DNA from: Cyanodermella asteris
Taxonomy: Eukaryota; Ascomycota; Lecanoromycetes; Ostropales; Stictidaceae
Length of the DNA: 64,000 nt
Direction of reading: 5' to 3'
Assembly: GCA_900618795.1 (NCBI GenBank)
Contig: UYJD01000021.1
Location: forward strand, 158,129-222,128
Part shown: in pieces, positions 54,846 through 64,000 of the stretch
Layout of the letters: each line of letters opens with the position of its first letter
How positions within the stretch are numbered: the stretch's first letter is position 1
The notes under the pieces: model-generated
The model's database searches: none
The model's input: only the letters and a program-made list of their open reading frames with translations
What the model was told of the DNA's origin: nothing
Program-made: the position numbers and the translations under genes

Positions 54846-57800
54846 ATGGACACCTTTCAGCCAACTAAACTGCCCAGTAGGGGCCAGGTCGAGTCTTGGG
54901 ACGATGATGAGGACCTTCAGGGCTTTGAAGGCCTTCATCTACGTCAGACATCGACCAACACCACATTTACACATACCTCCACACGATCATCACGACGCCG
55001 CGAGTCAGTTTCTTCGCGCATATCAACAAGATCCGGTGAAGATGAAAATGACTGGCAGCTGCCGTTAGATGATCCAGTACACGCCATCAAACATGCACAT
55101 AACGCCGGTGTTCCGATTCCAGCAAATATTCCCGCATCTGCACTGCTAGGAGGTACAATCAGGAAACTAGGAACCAAGAAGAAGGCTTCAAAGGACAATT
55201 ACGATGATGACATTGAATTTCCCATGGACCTAAGCGAAGGCTTGAAGCTGAGCATTGGCAAGACTTCTGCTTATCCTGCTACGCTCCGCAACACAAGCTC
55301 AGCAGTATCCCCAGGTCAAGCGTCCGGAGGGACCCCGGAGACTCCAACAAAATCGACGGCAAAACTCAGCTTCCAAGAACATTTGGATGCCATGGGACAA
55401 AGTCCTGGTAATGCCGCGCTGGATCGCTTCCGCGACAATAAAGACGAGGATGTGTTTGCCGATATACCCACAATCAAAATCGGAAAGACACGATCACCAC
55501 TGAAAGCTGCGGGATTCTACGCCGTTCCGCAAGGGACCAAAAAGTCTATAGAGGAAGAAGACGTGATGGAAGGCCTCGAATTTGGCGACAGTAAATCTCC
55601 ATTGAGACTTTCAAGACGGAAAGAGTCTCCTGTGACTCCCGCTCACCTCATGCCTGCTGACCTGGATGTTGAAGGCTCAGAAGGCAACACAAGCAGCTTC
55701 CACCCAGCTGTTCGAGGCAGTCGCCCCTCTGGACGCTCGGATCGCAGCTCGTCAATCACAGCCCATAGCCCGAGTGTGTTCAGTCCAGCTCTGTCCAGTT
55801 CGTTCACAGCAGAGAGCGAAGACGACGGCCTGGACGGGCTCGTGCTGCCAGATGGCCCGGTGAATTTTGGTGAAGCCTTGAAACGCAGGCTCGAAAGCGT
55901 CGACCCCGACGATCATTCACCTGCGAAGCGGACGGAAATGCAAGCGCCGCCTAAAGACGACTTTTTTGATGACCTTGATGTTGATGACGGCAAAGTCTTT
56001 GATTCTGCAAAGTTCTCGCTCAATCGCAATGTCAGGTACAGTGCCGCCAAAAGCTCAAGTCCTTCACGACGAGGAGGCACAACCATTACATTCACGAACA
56101 AAGCTGCAAATGTAACAACAAGAATCCCGAAGCCCTCGCCAATCGAGAGACCGCGTTCGAAGATGGAGACCATCGCGGAAAATGCCCCGACCCCACAAGC
56201 TCGACGTGCCGGGTCTCGAATGTTGACCCATTCTGCTCACACGTCGGTGACGAGCCTGCCCACGCCTACAACACCCACGTTTATACCGCCTTCTGTCCCT
56301 CAGACGCCGACGAGACGTGGATTGGGAACACGATCATCAACACAGACGATGAGGCTAGAGCCCACAACAACGAGTGCGCAATTGCTGAAAGCAAAGCGCT
56401 CTATGCCAGCATTACGAAGCCAAGATCCACCCTCTCGCCCACACTCGATGTACGCTCGGCCACCGTCTCGAACTGATCGCACACAGAAGCCCAACACGAC
56501 TAGACCCAAAACTCCAGTTGAGCGACCCGGGGGCGCAAAGACTCCAGCTCCTCCCTTTCTTCCAGCCGGCAACTCCGCTTCCCGGAGTCATCATGTAAGT
56601 TCGAAGCAGACGCGAAGTGGTCGCCCTACCTCGAGTGATTCGAATGATAACGCTGGCCCTACGATTCGTCCGCTTTCACGCCTCTCGAACTCGCAATTCC
56701 GCCCTCGGACGCCTAACACTCGGACCGATGTCGCTCCCGAGTCACTGGCACGGCAAGCTGCCGCTAAGAAGACACTTACACGGCCTACTAAGCGTCGGGC
56801 ATATGGAGATGGAAGCGAGCTTGACGGTTTCGATGATCTCCTGACGTCGAAAGACCAGGAAAATCGGCTCACTCGCCAGCCGCGCGAGGTTCAATCCACT
56901 CATGCATTGCGATCATCCCATCGTGGAAGCAACGACCTCCGCAAGCACTTTTCTTCACAAGATCTTTCTGCGGCTGGAAGTATGCACAACGATAATTCTC
57001 TTACCCCCAAGGCAACCATGTCGCCTCCACGGACAGAGTCCAAAGTTCCCAGCTTTGCTAGAGATACTGCGGCATCCCGACTGGCACGAGAGCAACGAAT
57101 TTCACGCCTCAATCCGCAACCGAATCGTAACCCTCACAACAGCGAGGGCAACCTCCATGCACGCTTCAAGGACCAACTGACGGTGAAGGCTGCTGCCTCG
57201 CTCCAGCCGCGGACCTTGCGGAGGTCAAAGAAAGCCATTCAGCCTCTGCAGTTGATCAAGAACCTAGGAGGAGAAGTGAAGCCGCAGAAGGGCATGCATT
57301 ACAACGCTACGACAAGCACATGGGAGGGCAACGAGAATGTTCTGGCCGCGTTTGACTACGCACTGTTGGAGCGCAAGAAGACCGCAACTCCGAACGCGGT
57401 TTCGTCGTCTTCGCCATCGCGTCGCAACAACACTACCCCAAAGCCCGCGCTGATTACACCCTTTGGTCAGACAAAAGGCGTGCAAGTCAACGGTGCAATG
57501 GTGTTTGACCCTGTACAGATGAAGTGGCTCAAGATGGGCCCAAAGAACTTTCCGCGGACGCGCAATGACGCAAGTAGCTCAGTGGCATCAGGGTCCCTGA
57601 CATCTGGTGCGCAAGCGCATACTGCCAGAAGCGTGACCACCGCCACCGAAGACGACGAAGAAGATCCTTTTGCGGGCATCCCAGATATCGAGGACGAGAA
57701 GAAAGTTGAGACTGGCGCGGGAGCGCGCAAAAAGAAGCGCGAGAGTCTGGAAGACGATAGTAGCGACGAAGATGAGGCTGCCGCAAGTATTATGGAACAA

Positions 57801-57959
57801 TTTGACGTTGGTCCAGAATTCGTTCGGGTCCAGACTAAGGCGGTAGCCAAGGCATACCGCAAACTGAAGCAATGGGATGATGAGACTTTCCAGCCTCTGA
57901 GCCCAGAGGTCTCTGTCAGTGAGTCTCATCGGCTGATGAGACTTCTTTTTGGACCATGA
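54846..57959 (+). CDS. byr4: Byr4/Bfa1-like component of the Spg1/Tem1 GAP
   Basis: A single-exon, 1037-aa, mostly disordered and highly charged protein. The N-terminus has VESWDDDEDLQGFEGLHLRQ and then DDDIEFPMDLSEGLKLSI, typical of fungal Byr4. An acidic block FFDDLDVDDGKVFDSAKFSL is followed by a long Ser/Thr/Pro/Arg-rich stretch. The C-terminal third carries conserved repeats: LIKNLGGEVKPQKGMHYNAT, then VQVNGAMVFDPVQMKWLKMG and EDDEEDPFAGIPDIEDEKKV. The end region VGPEFVRVQTKAVAKAYRKL is helical. Byr4 forms a two-part GTPase-activating complex with Cdc16/Bub2 and holds back the septation initiation network at the spindle pole body. Many Ser/Thr-Pro sites suggest control by kinases. Confidence 0.9.
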   Translation: MDTFQPTKLPSRGQVESWDDDEDLQGFEGLHLRQTSTNTTFTHTSTRSSRRRESVSSRISTRSGEDENDWQLPLDDPVHAIKHAHNAGVPIPANIPASALLGGTIRKLGTKKKASKDNYDDDIEFPMDLSEGLKLSIGKTSAYPATLRNTSSAVSPGQASGGTPETPTKSTAKLSFQEHLDAMGQSPGNAALDRFRDNKDEDVFADIPTIKIGKTRSPLKAAGFYAVPQGTKKSIEEEDVMEGLEFGDSKSPLRLSRRKESPVTPAHLMPADLDVEGSEGNTSSFHPAVRGSRPSGRSDRSSSITAHSPSVFSPALSSSFTAESEDDGLDGLVLPDGPVNFGEALKRRLESVDPDDHSPAKRTEMQAPPKDDFFDDLDVDDGKVFDSAKFSLNRNVRYSAAKSSSPSRRGGTTITFTNKAANVTTRIPKPSPIERPRSKMETIAENAPTPQARRAGSRMLTHSAHTSVTSLPTPTTPTFIPPSVPQTPTRRGLGTRSSTQTMRLEPTTTSAQLLKAKRSMPALRSQDPPSRPHSMYARPPSRTDRTQKPNTTRPKTPVERPGGAKTPAPPFLPAGNSASRSHHVSSKQTRSGRPTSSDSNDNAGPTIRPLSRLSNSQFRPRTPNTRTDVAPESLARQAAAKKTLTRPTKRRAYGDGSELDGFDDLLTSKDQENRLTRQPREVQSTHALRSSHRGSNDLRKHFSSQDLSAAGSMHNDNSLTPKATMSPPRTESKVPSFARDTAASRLAREQRISRLNPQPNRNPHNSEGNLHARFKDQLTVKAAASLQPRTLRRSKKAIQPLQLIKNLGGEVKPQKGMHYNATTSTWEGNENVLAAFDYALLERKKTATPNAVSSSSPSRRNNTTPKPALITPFGQTKGVQVNGAMVFDPVQMKWLKMGPKNFPRTRNDASSSVASGSLTSGAQAHTARSVTTATEDDEEDPFAGIPDIEDEKKVETGAGARKKKRESLEDDSSDEDEAAASIMEQFDVGPEFVRVQTKAVAKAYRKLKQWDDETFQPLSPEVSVSESHRLMRLLFGP

Positions 57960-58792
57960 ACCATTAGCTTGCGACGAAAGCAGAGAGTTCGGTCTTAATG
58001 TGTATGATATCCGCGCCACCATTGCTAGCGTGCAAAACCACGAGCAGGCTTCTCACGAATGATTGCGGTCGAGCATAACGAAAATAATGAGCAATGAGGA
58101 CGACAGGGAACAACAACGGCGTTTGGGTCAGATGTTTGGAGATGTATTTTCGGGTATGAATCATCTGTCACAGATTTTTGCAATCGCTGCGCAATTGATC
58201 ACATCGCACGGTGGTCTCTTCTCGCACAGTTCTGCATTCGAATTGACTGAACATTTTTGGTCAATCGTTCGAAAATATTACTTTGGAGTTCAGTATCAAG
58301 CACATTTGCCTCTAATCCATCTAATTGCTTCCAAGAGGTGCAAGTATACCATTTAAAAACAGTCTAGTCCAAACGTAGAGATCATGTCCGTCTCGACATG
58401 AGTATGGCTATCATCAGGTGGATTTCATGACCAAGCAGTGCGAAAGAGTCTGGTCATCGAGCTAGCGGTCGCATCTGTACCACGGCAAACTTGCCTCGTG
58501 CTTTGGTACGTTCCTTGGTTGAATCCACAGCAGCTTCTCCGGGTACGAGCACCGAAGTGGAGACACAGGAGCGTGGGGGTCAACTTTATCCCGTTAAGAG
58601 CTCCGTCAAGCGCTCCCGGCAGCTACAAGTCACAGCGAATATCAGGGGCCGTTAGGAATGTAGTTTGTCTTTTCGAAGCGAGAAAATTGATCTATGCATA
58701 TGAGCTTGGTGTGTTGTGTTTTTCTGTCTTGGTAGCCTCCAACCTCGACCTCGACTGCTAGCACGCTGAGCGTCAGGCGGTAACCGTTCACT
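57960..58792. other. intergenic, about 0.8 kb
   Basis: It holds the Byr4 3' UTR and the promoter of the cytochrome b2-type gene. Short frames show no domain. Confidence 0.5.
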
Positions 58793-60557
58793 ATGCCACG
58801 TCAATTCACGGCACAAGAAGGTGAGAAACATTTGGATGATTTGCATTTTTATGATGTTAGATTCGAAATTCGAGAGTGTTCAAGTCCCCATTTTGATGCG
58901 TGGTATTTCAAAAGCAGAAATGTGCTGATGGAAGCATAGTCGCAAAGCATAACACGGCAGACGACTGCTGGGTTGCGCTGTACGGTAAAGTCTACGATGT
59001 AAAGTCACTCTTGTGCAATGCAACGACTCGGGCTGAAACTCTTCAGGTCACCTCATTCCTTCCCGATCATCCCGGTGGGACTTCCATAATCCGACTTGCT
59101 GGTCAAGACGCCACCGAAGCCTACGACCCCGTGCATCCCCCAGGAACAATCGAAGAAAACCTGCCAGAATCAGCTTACCTGGGAACCGTCGATAAGAGCA
59201 CACTGCCCCAGAAGACGCCGCCACCATCATCCAAGACCCCAGAAATTCAGACCTTGCCAGTTTCCTCACTCTTCAATCTCGACGAAATCGAAGCGGCCGC
59301 CACGAAGAAGATTTCGCGGAAAGCATGGGCCTACTATTACTCCGCCTCAGACGACCTCCATTCGAAGAAACTCAACAATACCGTCTACCGGGATATCCTC
59401 CTCCGGCCGCGGGTCTTCGTGGACTGCACGACATGCTCGCTTTCCACCACATTGACGGGCTCGCCCGTCAACACCCCCATCTTCGTGTCTCCCGCAGCAA
59501 TGGCCCGCCTCGCACACCCGGCCGGGGAGCAAGGCATAGCGCAAGCCTGCGCCAAATTCGGCGCGTGTCAAATCATCAGCAACAACGCCAGCATGACGCC
59601 GGAGCAGATCGTCGAGGGCTCGAGCCCAGATCAAGTCTTCGGCTGGCAGATATACGTCCAAACAGACCGGAAACGCAGCGAGAAGATGCTGGTACGAATC
59701 GAGAAGCTGAGGCCCCGGATCAAATTCGTCGTGCTCACGCTTGATGCTCCGGTTCCTGGGAAGCGGGAAGATGATGAGCGAGAGAGCATCGTGGGCGAGA
59801 ATCTGTCTGTCACGAGCGCCGTGCACGAGAAGAAGCAAGGGAGTGATGTGCACGTTCCCGCAGAAGTCAAGCAAGGCCCCCAGGCTTCGAGGGTAGGCAC
59901 CGAGAAGAAAGGCGATGAGCCCAGCGGTGGAGGTGTCGGGCGAGCATTGTTTGCGGGCACGGCGGCGGATCTCACCTGGGCGACGACCCTGCCCTGGCTC
60001 GCACGGCACACTGATCTGCCGATTATCCTCAAGGGACTACAGACGCACGAGGATGCCGCGATCGCGGCGACGCATTGCCCCCAGGTCAGAGGAATTATTC
60101 TCAGTAATCATGGTGGGCGGGCGGCGGACACTGCGCCGCCGGCCGTCCACACGCTGCTTGAGATCAGGAAATATTGCCCTTGGGCCTTGGAGCGCCTGGA
60201 CGTCTGGGTTGACGGAGGGATCAAGAGGGGTACGGATGTTGTAAAGGCATTGTGTCTCGGAGCGAAGGCCGTCGGTATTGGAAGGCCTGCGCTCTTTGGA
60301 CTGGGTGCTGGAGGGCCGGAGGGTGTCGAGAGAGTCTTGGAGAGTAAGTCCATCGAAAAAACACTACGCGAAAGCGAAGAAGTGCGCTGACGAGACTAGT
60401 CTTGAACAATGAGGTTGCGACCACGATGAGACTGCTTGGTGTCAGTCGAATATCGGATCTGGGGATGCAGCACATCAACCCTCGAAAAGTCTTGCAGCAA
60501 ATTTACGATGGGCCGAGCAATTTGCCGGCAGAGGAAAAGCTTACAGCAAAATTGTGA
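58793..60557 (+). CDS. cytochrome b5-FMN dehydrogenase fusion, L-lactate dehydrogenase (cytochrome b2) type
   Basis: Four exons (58793-58820, 58940-58998, 59047-60343, 60400-60557) give 513 aa. The spliced N-terminus [20 protein letters not shown] is a cytochrome b5 start. It continues [20 protein letters not shown], with the haem-ligand His in DHPGG and a second His in YDPVHPPG. The FMN-dependent alpha-hydroxy-acid dehydrogenase domain starts near residue 115 and has [35 protein letters not shown], the catalytic His-Gly-Gly-Arg in [12 protein letters not shown], and [20 protein letters not shown]. The protein starts directly in the b5 fold, so no mitochondrial presequence is visible, unlike yeast Cyb2. 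The substrate may be lactate, mandelate or glycolate. The second intron is 48 nt, stop-free and in frame (see findings). Confidence 0.92.
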
Positions 60558-60837
60558 GACACAGGCGCCATTGGTGGCTTCGTCTTGAGCTGTAGCGGCA
60601 ATCAGCGTTGCAATCAGATGTGAGCTCTGTTGCAATACCCAGTGTTACACGAGCCGAGCGGTGATTACTCACCGAGGGATGACAGGATTGTGAAGACAGT
60701 AATACAGAAGCTGAAAGATAGCTAACACGCTCAAAGCCTGATGCTCGCACAGAACATGGTGCCCAAATGTGAGCTTTCGGCCAACAGTCTCCCTATCAAA
60801 ACATCACAGCCCCGCTGCTTTTGTCGTTATCTCAGGT
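60558..60837. other. intergenic between convergent genes, 280 bp
   Basis: It holds the 3' UTRs of the cytochrome b2-type gene and Spt16. Nothing else is seen. Confidence 0.5.
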
Positions 60838-63800
60838 CTATCTCTTGCGCTTCCGGCCCTTGTCTTCGTCGTCGTTGTGAGCGCCCTCGCGGTCCTTCTT
60901 GGCAGCCTTTCGCTCAAGCTCATCCCAGTCCTCGCCTTCGTCCTCCTCGCTCATGTCGTCGTCCTCGCTGGCATCGGCGCTGGCGTCATCGTCAAAGTCA
61001 CTCTCTTCTTCACTGCTTTCATCGCTCTGTGCGAGATCCTCGTCGCTGATCTCGAAAGCACTCTCCTCGTCTTCCTCGTCACTGCCTCCCTCGTCGTCAC
61101 TGTCAGCCGCCAAGAAGCTCCAGCCTCCATCAACATAGAACTGATGCGGATCTTGAGTTACAGTCTTCATGATCTGACCCCAGTTCAAGTTGAGGGGACC
61201 CTCAGTCAGCTGGATATTGCAAGAATCTAGCCAGTCCTTGACCGCGTCTAGCGACTCCACAGGAATAGTGTTGATGTGGGTGACGGGCTTGTTGTAGTCT
61301 TTGTAGACGAAGACCATGTCGAAGTTCTTCAGCCCAAATTGGACACGCTCCAGGTGGGCAATCTCAATCTCATCAAGAGTAAGAACAGAGAATGGGGGCT
61401 CGGTCAGCTGCACCAAGCAGTCTGTGCTGGGTTGCATCAGGACATTCGACCGGAACGGTACACCGTTGAATCCGAGGTCCCGGAAGGGCACGTCCACAGA
61501 CAATTCCTGGTCAGCATTCTGTGAAGCGGTTTGGATTCGCTCGGCAAATGCCTTGAATTCCTTGTCCAGAGCCGCCCGTCGTCGTCTTTCCTCCTGCTCC
61601 TGCTCGAACTCTTCCTCGTCTCCCATACGGTGGCGACGTTTCCTGTTTCCAGTTTCGTCGAACTGCATGTCGGTGGCTTCGCGAATGAATTGAACATGTT
61701 GTGTCTTCTTTTTTCCAATGACAATTGGGTTCTTCAGATGGAAGTGGATGAGCACAATAAGCTCACCCTGACATGGTTGAAAGAAGAGGTGTTTCGTGTT
61801 GCTGAACAGGACTTCGACTCTAGCGCCCTTGCTGTCGCGGTAAAGCACACCGTTTTGGTGAATCTCGAGCTCACCTGCTATGCGTTTGCCTTCTAGAGCA
61901 GGGCGGACATAGACGTTCTCAAGACGCTGTGGCTTGCGATTTCGTATTTCGACAAGCTTGTCTTGCTCAACGACGTCTTCAAACTCCTTCTTCTCCTGCT
62001 CTTTCTTCACAATCTCCTTGCGCAGGTTTGTGATCTGATCTGCTATGTTCGACATTCTTGCGCGATCGGCTGAACGGAACGTCAAGCTGCGAACGAAATG
62101 AGCATTCGGGTCCTCGAAAGGCTGATCGTCTTTGCGGCCGACACCTTGTCCTGGCGAAAGAAAGTTGATTCGCAAGAAAGCAAAGTCGCCTTCTTCGCTC
62201 GCGCTCGCGTTTTTGATGGTGTTGATGTGGAACGGCACGGGTCGGCCCATGATAGGTAAAATGACTGAAGCAGCTCGCTCATCCACGCAGATCGCCAGTT
62301 CCTTGACCTTGGACGGCAGCTGGTTGTCGCGCTTGTAGGACTCAAAACGCTTGAACTTCTTCTGACTTGTGCCGTCAATACTGCCCATACCCTTCGTGTA
62401 TTTAGCCAAACCTTCGGCTTGCTTCTTTTGAGCCAGCTCTTTCTGATGACCTTTGCGCTTGAGCTCCGCACCTTCATCTTGCTGTGTTGTCCGTTCGGCG
62501 CGCAGACGGCTCTTGGTGATGTTACTGGCCGCAACTGCGCCGATTTTCGAATCCTTCTTGCTCTTCTTTGGTGTGGCTTGCTTTTCCTCTTCTTCATCCT
62601 TAAAGAAGAAAGTTGTCGAGTCGAGATCGCGGGGCGCTGAAGATGTGAAGACCACTGCTTCAGAATCTTTTCTGATTCGAATAGTGTCTGCCAGGAACAG
62701 GGAATAGGTCTTGTCGTTCTTGCCCTTTGATTCGGGGTTGGGAATATCAGTAAAACCGGTCATGATCGAGATAGTTATGCCATCCTTCAGCGATCGCGTG
62801 TTCTTCCCGTTGAGAAGCATAGCAGTATCGCGCATCTCGATTCCGATGCCAGCACCAACGTTCTTCAAGAAATGTTTCTCAAGATCTGGCTTCTTCGCTC
62901 TGATCAACCCCACAGCTTTGTTGTACAGTTCCTTCGCCGTCGCGCCATCACGGCAATCCTTTATGATCGTCTCGTGAATGTTGAGCAGAAACTTGTAGTT
63001 GCTCTCCTGTGCTTTGGTTGGATCGACGAGATAAGTCCGCGCAAGCATCGAGCAATACTGCCTGTATCGAAGTCCCATCCCAGCGAGGATCACACCGGCA
63101 TGCAGATTGTTCTGGTCAGGCTGGGCGCTCAGCTTCAGATCGTAGCTACCTCCGCTCTGAACAACCGGGCCATATACCCAGTCAAGGTTCTCGGCCGCGA
63201 AGTCTTGTGGCATCTTTGACTTTGTGTTGGTGAAGAATTTCGGATCATCAAGTTTCTTGTCGATATCTTTTGCCAGCTTTTCGTGAGATACCTTGCGCTC
63301 CTCATCCAGAATCCCAGACATCTCTTCAAAGAAGTAGTCTTGCATGAGTGCTGTGCAAGCTTTCGAGGCGCTGCGAATGGCGCGTAACTCGATTTCGTCC
63401 TTCGCAGCGAAGACGGTAGACAGAGCATGGCTGATGTCGACTTCTTCCAGATCGCCCGCTGCTTTCTTGTATGCCTCCCTCCATTCATCGGCAAAAGGAC
63501 CGGTCGGCTCCAGTTTTGGTAATATGCCGACTTTGCGGTCGCTCGCTTTCATCGCCGCAATGCAGGTATCCCATATCTTCTGGTTCTCCGCAGCGTCTTT
63601 GCCCCGAATGTGAAGTTGTAGCGGGTTTTTGCCTCCGACGAGAGGCTCGAGATGTTTGGCTAGGAATTCACGTCAGTATTTTAGGCATCCAGCCGTCGCA
63701 GTTGCGTGCACTCACCTTTCTTTGACGTTGTGACAACATGCAGCACCTCGGGCGTAAAGATCATAAGGGTGGCAGGAAATTCATAGCCCAATAGCCAGAA

Positions 63801-64000
63801 CTGGGCGCCCGTTAGCGGATTGTCAGAGCGATAGCAAAACATCAACGTCGACGTACGTGCATGGCATTATTCTTCTGATACGAGCTATCGTCCGATTTGC
63901 CTAGCAGGAGGACGATAGAACCAGCGCCGCCGAAGATGGCGTTGTCGCCGGAGCGTTTGTCGTTCTTCCATGCCGAGTTGAGCTGTCCGAGGCGCTCTTG
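60838..64000 (-). CDS. spt16: FACT complex subunit Spt16, 5' end outside the window
   Basis: Three exons are visible (64000-63857, 63800-63716, 63659-60838), giving 1016 residues; only a short N-terminal piece is missing. The aminopeptidase-like N-terminal domain includes LGQLNSAWKND, KSDDSSYQKNNAMHFWLLGY and GKNPLQLHIRGKDAAE. The histone-chaperone middle domain has the tandem PH folds (NVYVRPALEGKRIAGELEIH; LFFQPCQGELIVLIHFHLKN). The acidic C-terminal tail, rich in Asp/Glu/Ser, ends in a basic cluster (DKGRKRKR). With Pob3 and an HMG protein it forms FACT, which moves H2A-H2B during transcription and replication. Both introns are 56 nt. The acidic tail needed for H2A-H2B binding is intact. 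Confidence 0.96.

Noticed and set aside
57575-57585. TAGCTCAGTGG, a perfect match to a tRNA A box
   Set aside because: It lies inside the Byr4 coding sequence, and no B box (GGTTCGANNCC) or cloverleaf follows at the right distance.
58900-58939. Unspliced N-terminus for the cytochrome b2-type protein
   Set aside because: The frame has no ATG here. Splicing 58793-58820 to 58940 gives a clean cytochrome b5 start, [14 protein letters not shown].

Overview
The window is nuclear DNA from a filamentous ascomycete (Pezizomycotina). Genes are dense and lie on both strands. Most are broken by short GT-AG introns of about 47-120 nt, often with a CTAAC- or CTGAC-like branch site. The proteins are of fungal type: Byr4/Bfa1, Sen34, Erd2, Alg3, a BSC6-like MFS carrier, Zn2Cys6 and RCR-like proteins. 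A class-level guess of Dothideomycetes is an inference from general gene character only; no marker proves it. The sequence has one 25-N assembly gap (12795-12819) and ends inside the Spt16 gene.

Layout, left to right: an unrecognised coiled-coil protein (266-1769, -); a YjbQ/UPF0047 protein (-) head to head with a medium-chain NADP reductase (+); a RING/TRAF zinc-finger protein (-) head to head with a Syn8-like SNARE (+); a 109-aa mitochondrial-type protein (-); histone H2A.Z (+); the 3' part of a gene cut by the gap (-); a 531-aa nuclear-looking protein (+); the HDEL receptor Erd2 (+); a 12-bp minisatellite joined in frame to an integrase-like zinc-binding ORF (+); Ras (-) followed by a 3.5 kb stretch without a recognised gene; a MoCF/CinA-like protein (-) head to head with a small membrane protein (+); an MFS carrier (-); EIF1AD-like (+) convergent with Alg3 (-); Dpb3 (-) head to head with a CLC antiporter (+); an SDR (+) convergent with GMF/Aim7 (-); Sen34 (+); mS33 (+); an RCR-like protein (-); an FAD monooxygenase (+); a short Zn2Cys6 regulator (+); dynactin p62 (+); RPS7 (-); complex I 78-kDa subunit (-); Byr4 (+); a cytochrome b2-type flavoprotein (+); Spt16 (-, 5' end outside).

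The genes are mainly housekeeping: chromatin (H2A.Z, Spt16, Dpb3), secretion (Erd2, Alg3, Syn8), cytoskeleton and signalling (Ras, Byr4, p62, GMF), translation and tRNA splicing (RPS7, mS33, EIF1AD, Sen34), and respiration or redox (NDUFS1, cytochrome b2, SDR, FMO). I see no biosynthetic cluster, CRISPR, phage-type system or intact transposon, and nothing that amounts to a new multi-gene system. Exon structures were worked out by hand from splice sites and protein continuity. They fix several starts that single open frames get wrong (Ras, Erd2, cytochrome b2, Dpb3, Spt16) and reveal an 81-aa membrane protein and extra terminal exons. The best leads are a Ras P-loop with Ser at the H-Ras Gly13 position, the in-frame minisatellite/zinc-binding ORF, and a stop-free 48-nt intron inside the cytochrome b5 domain.
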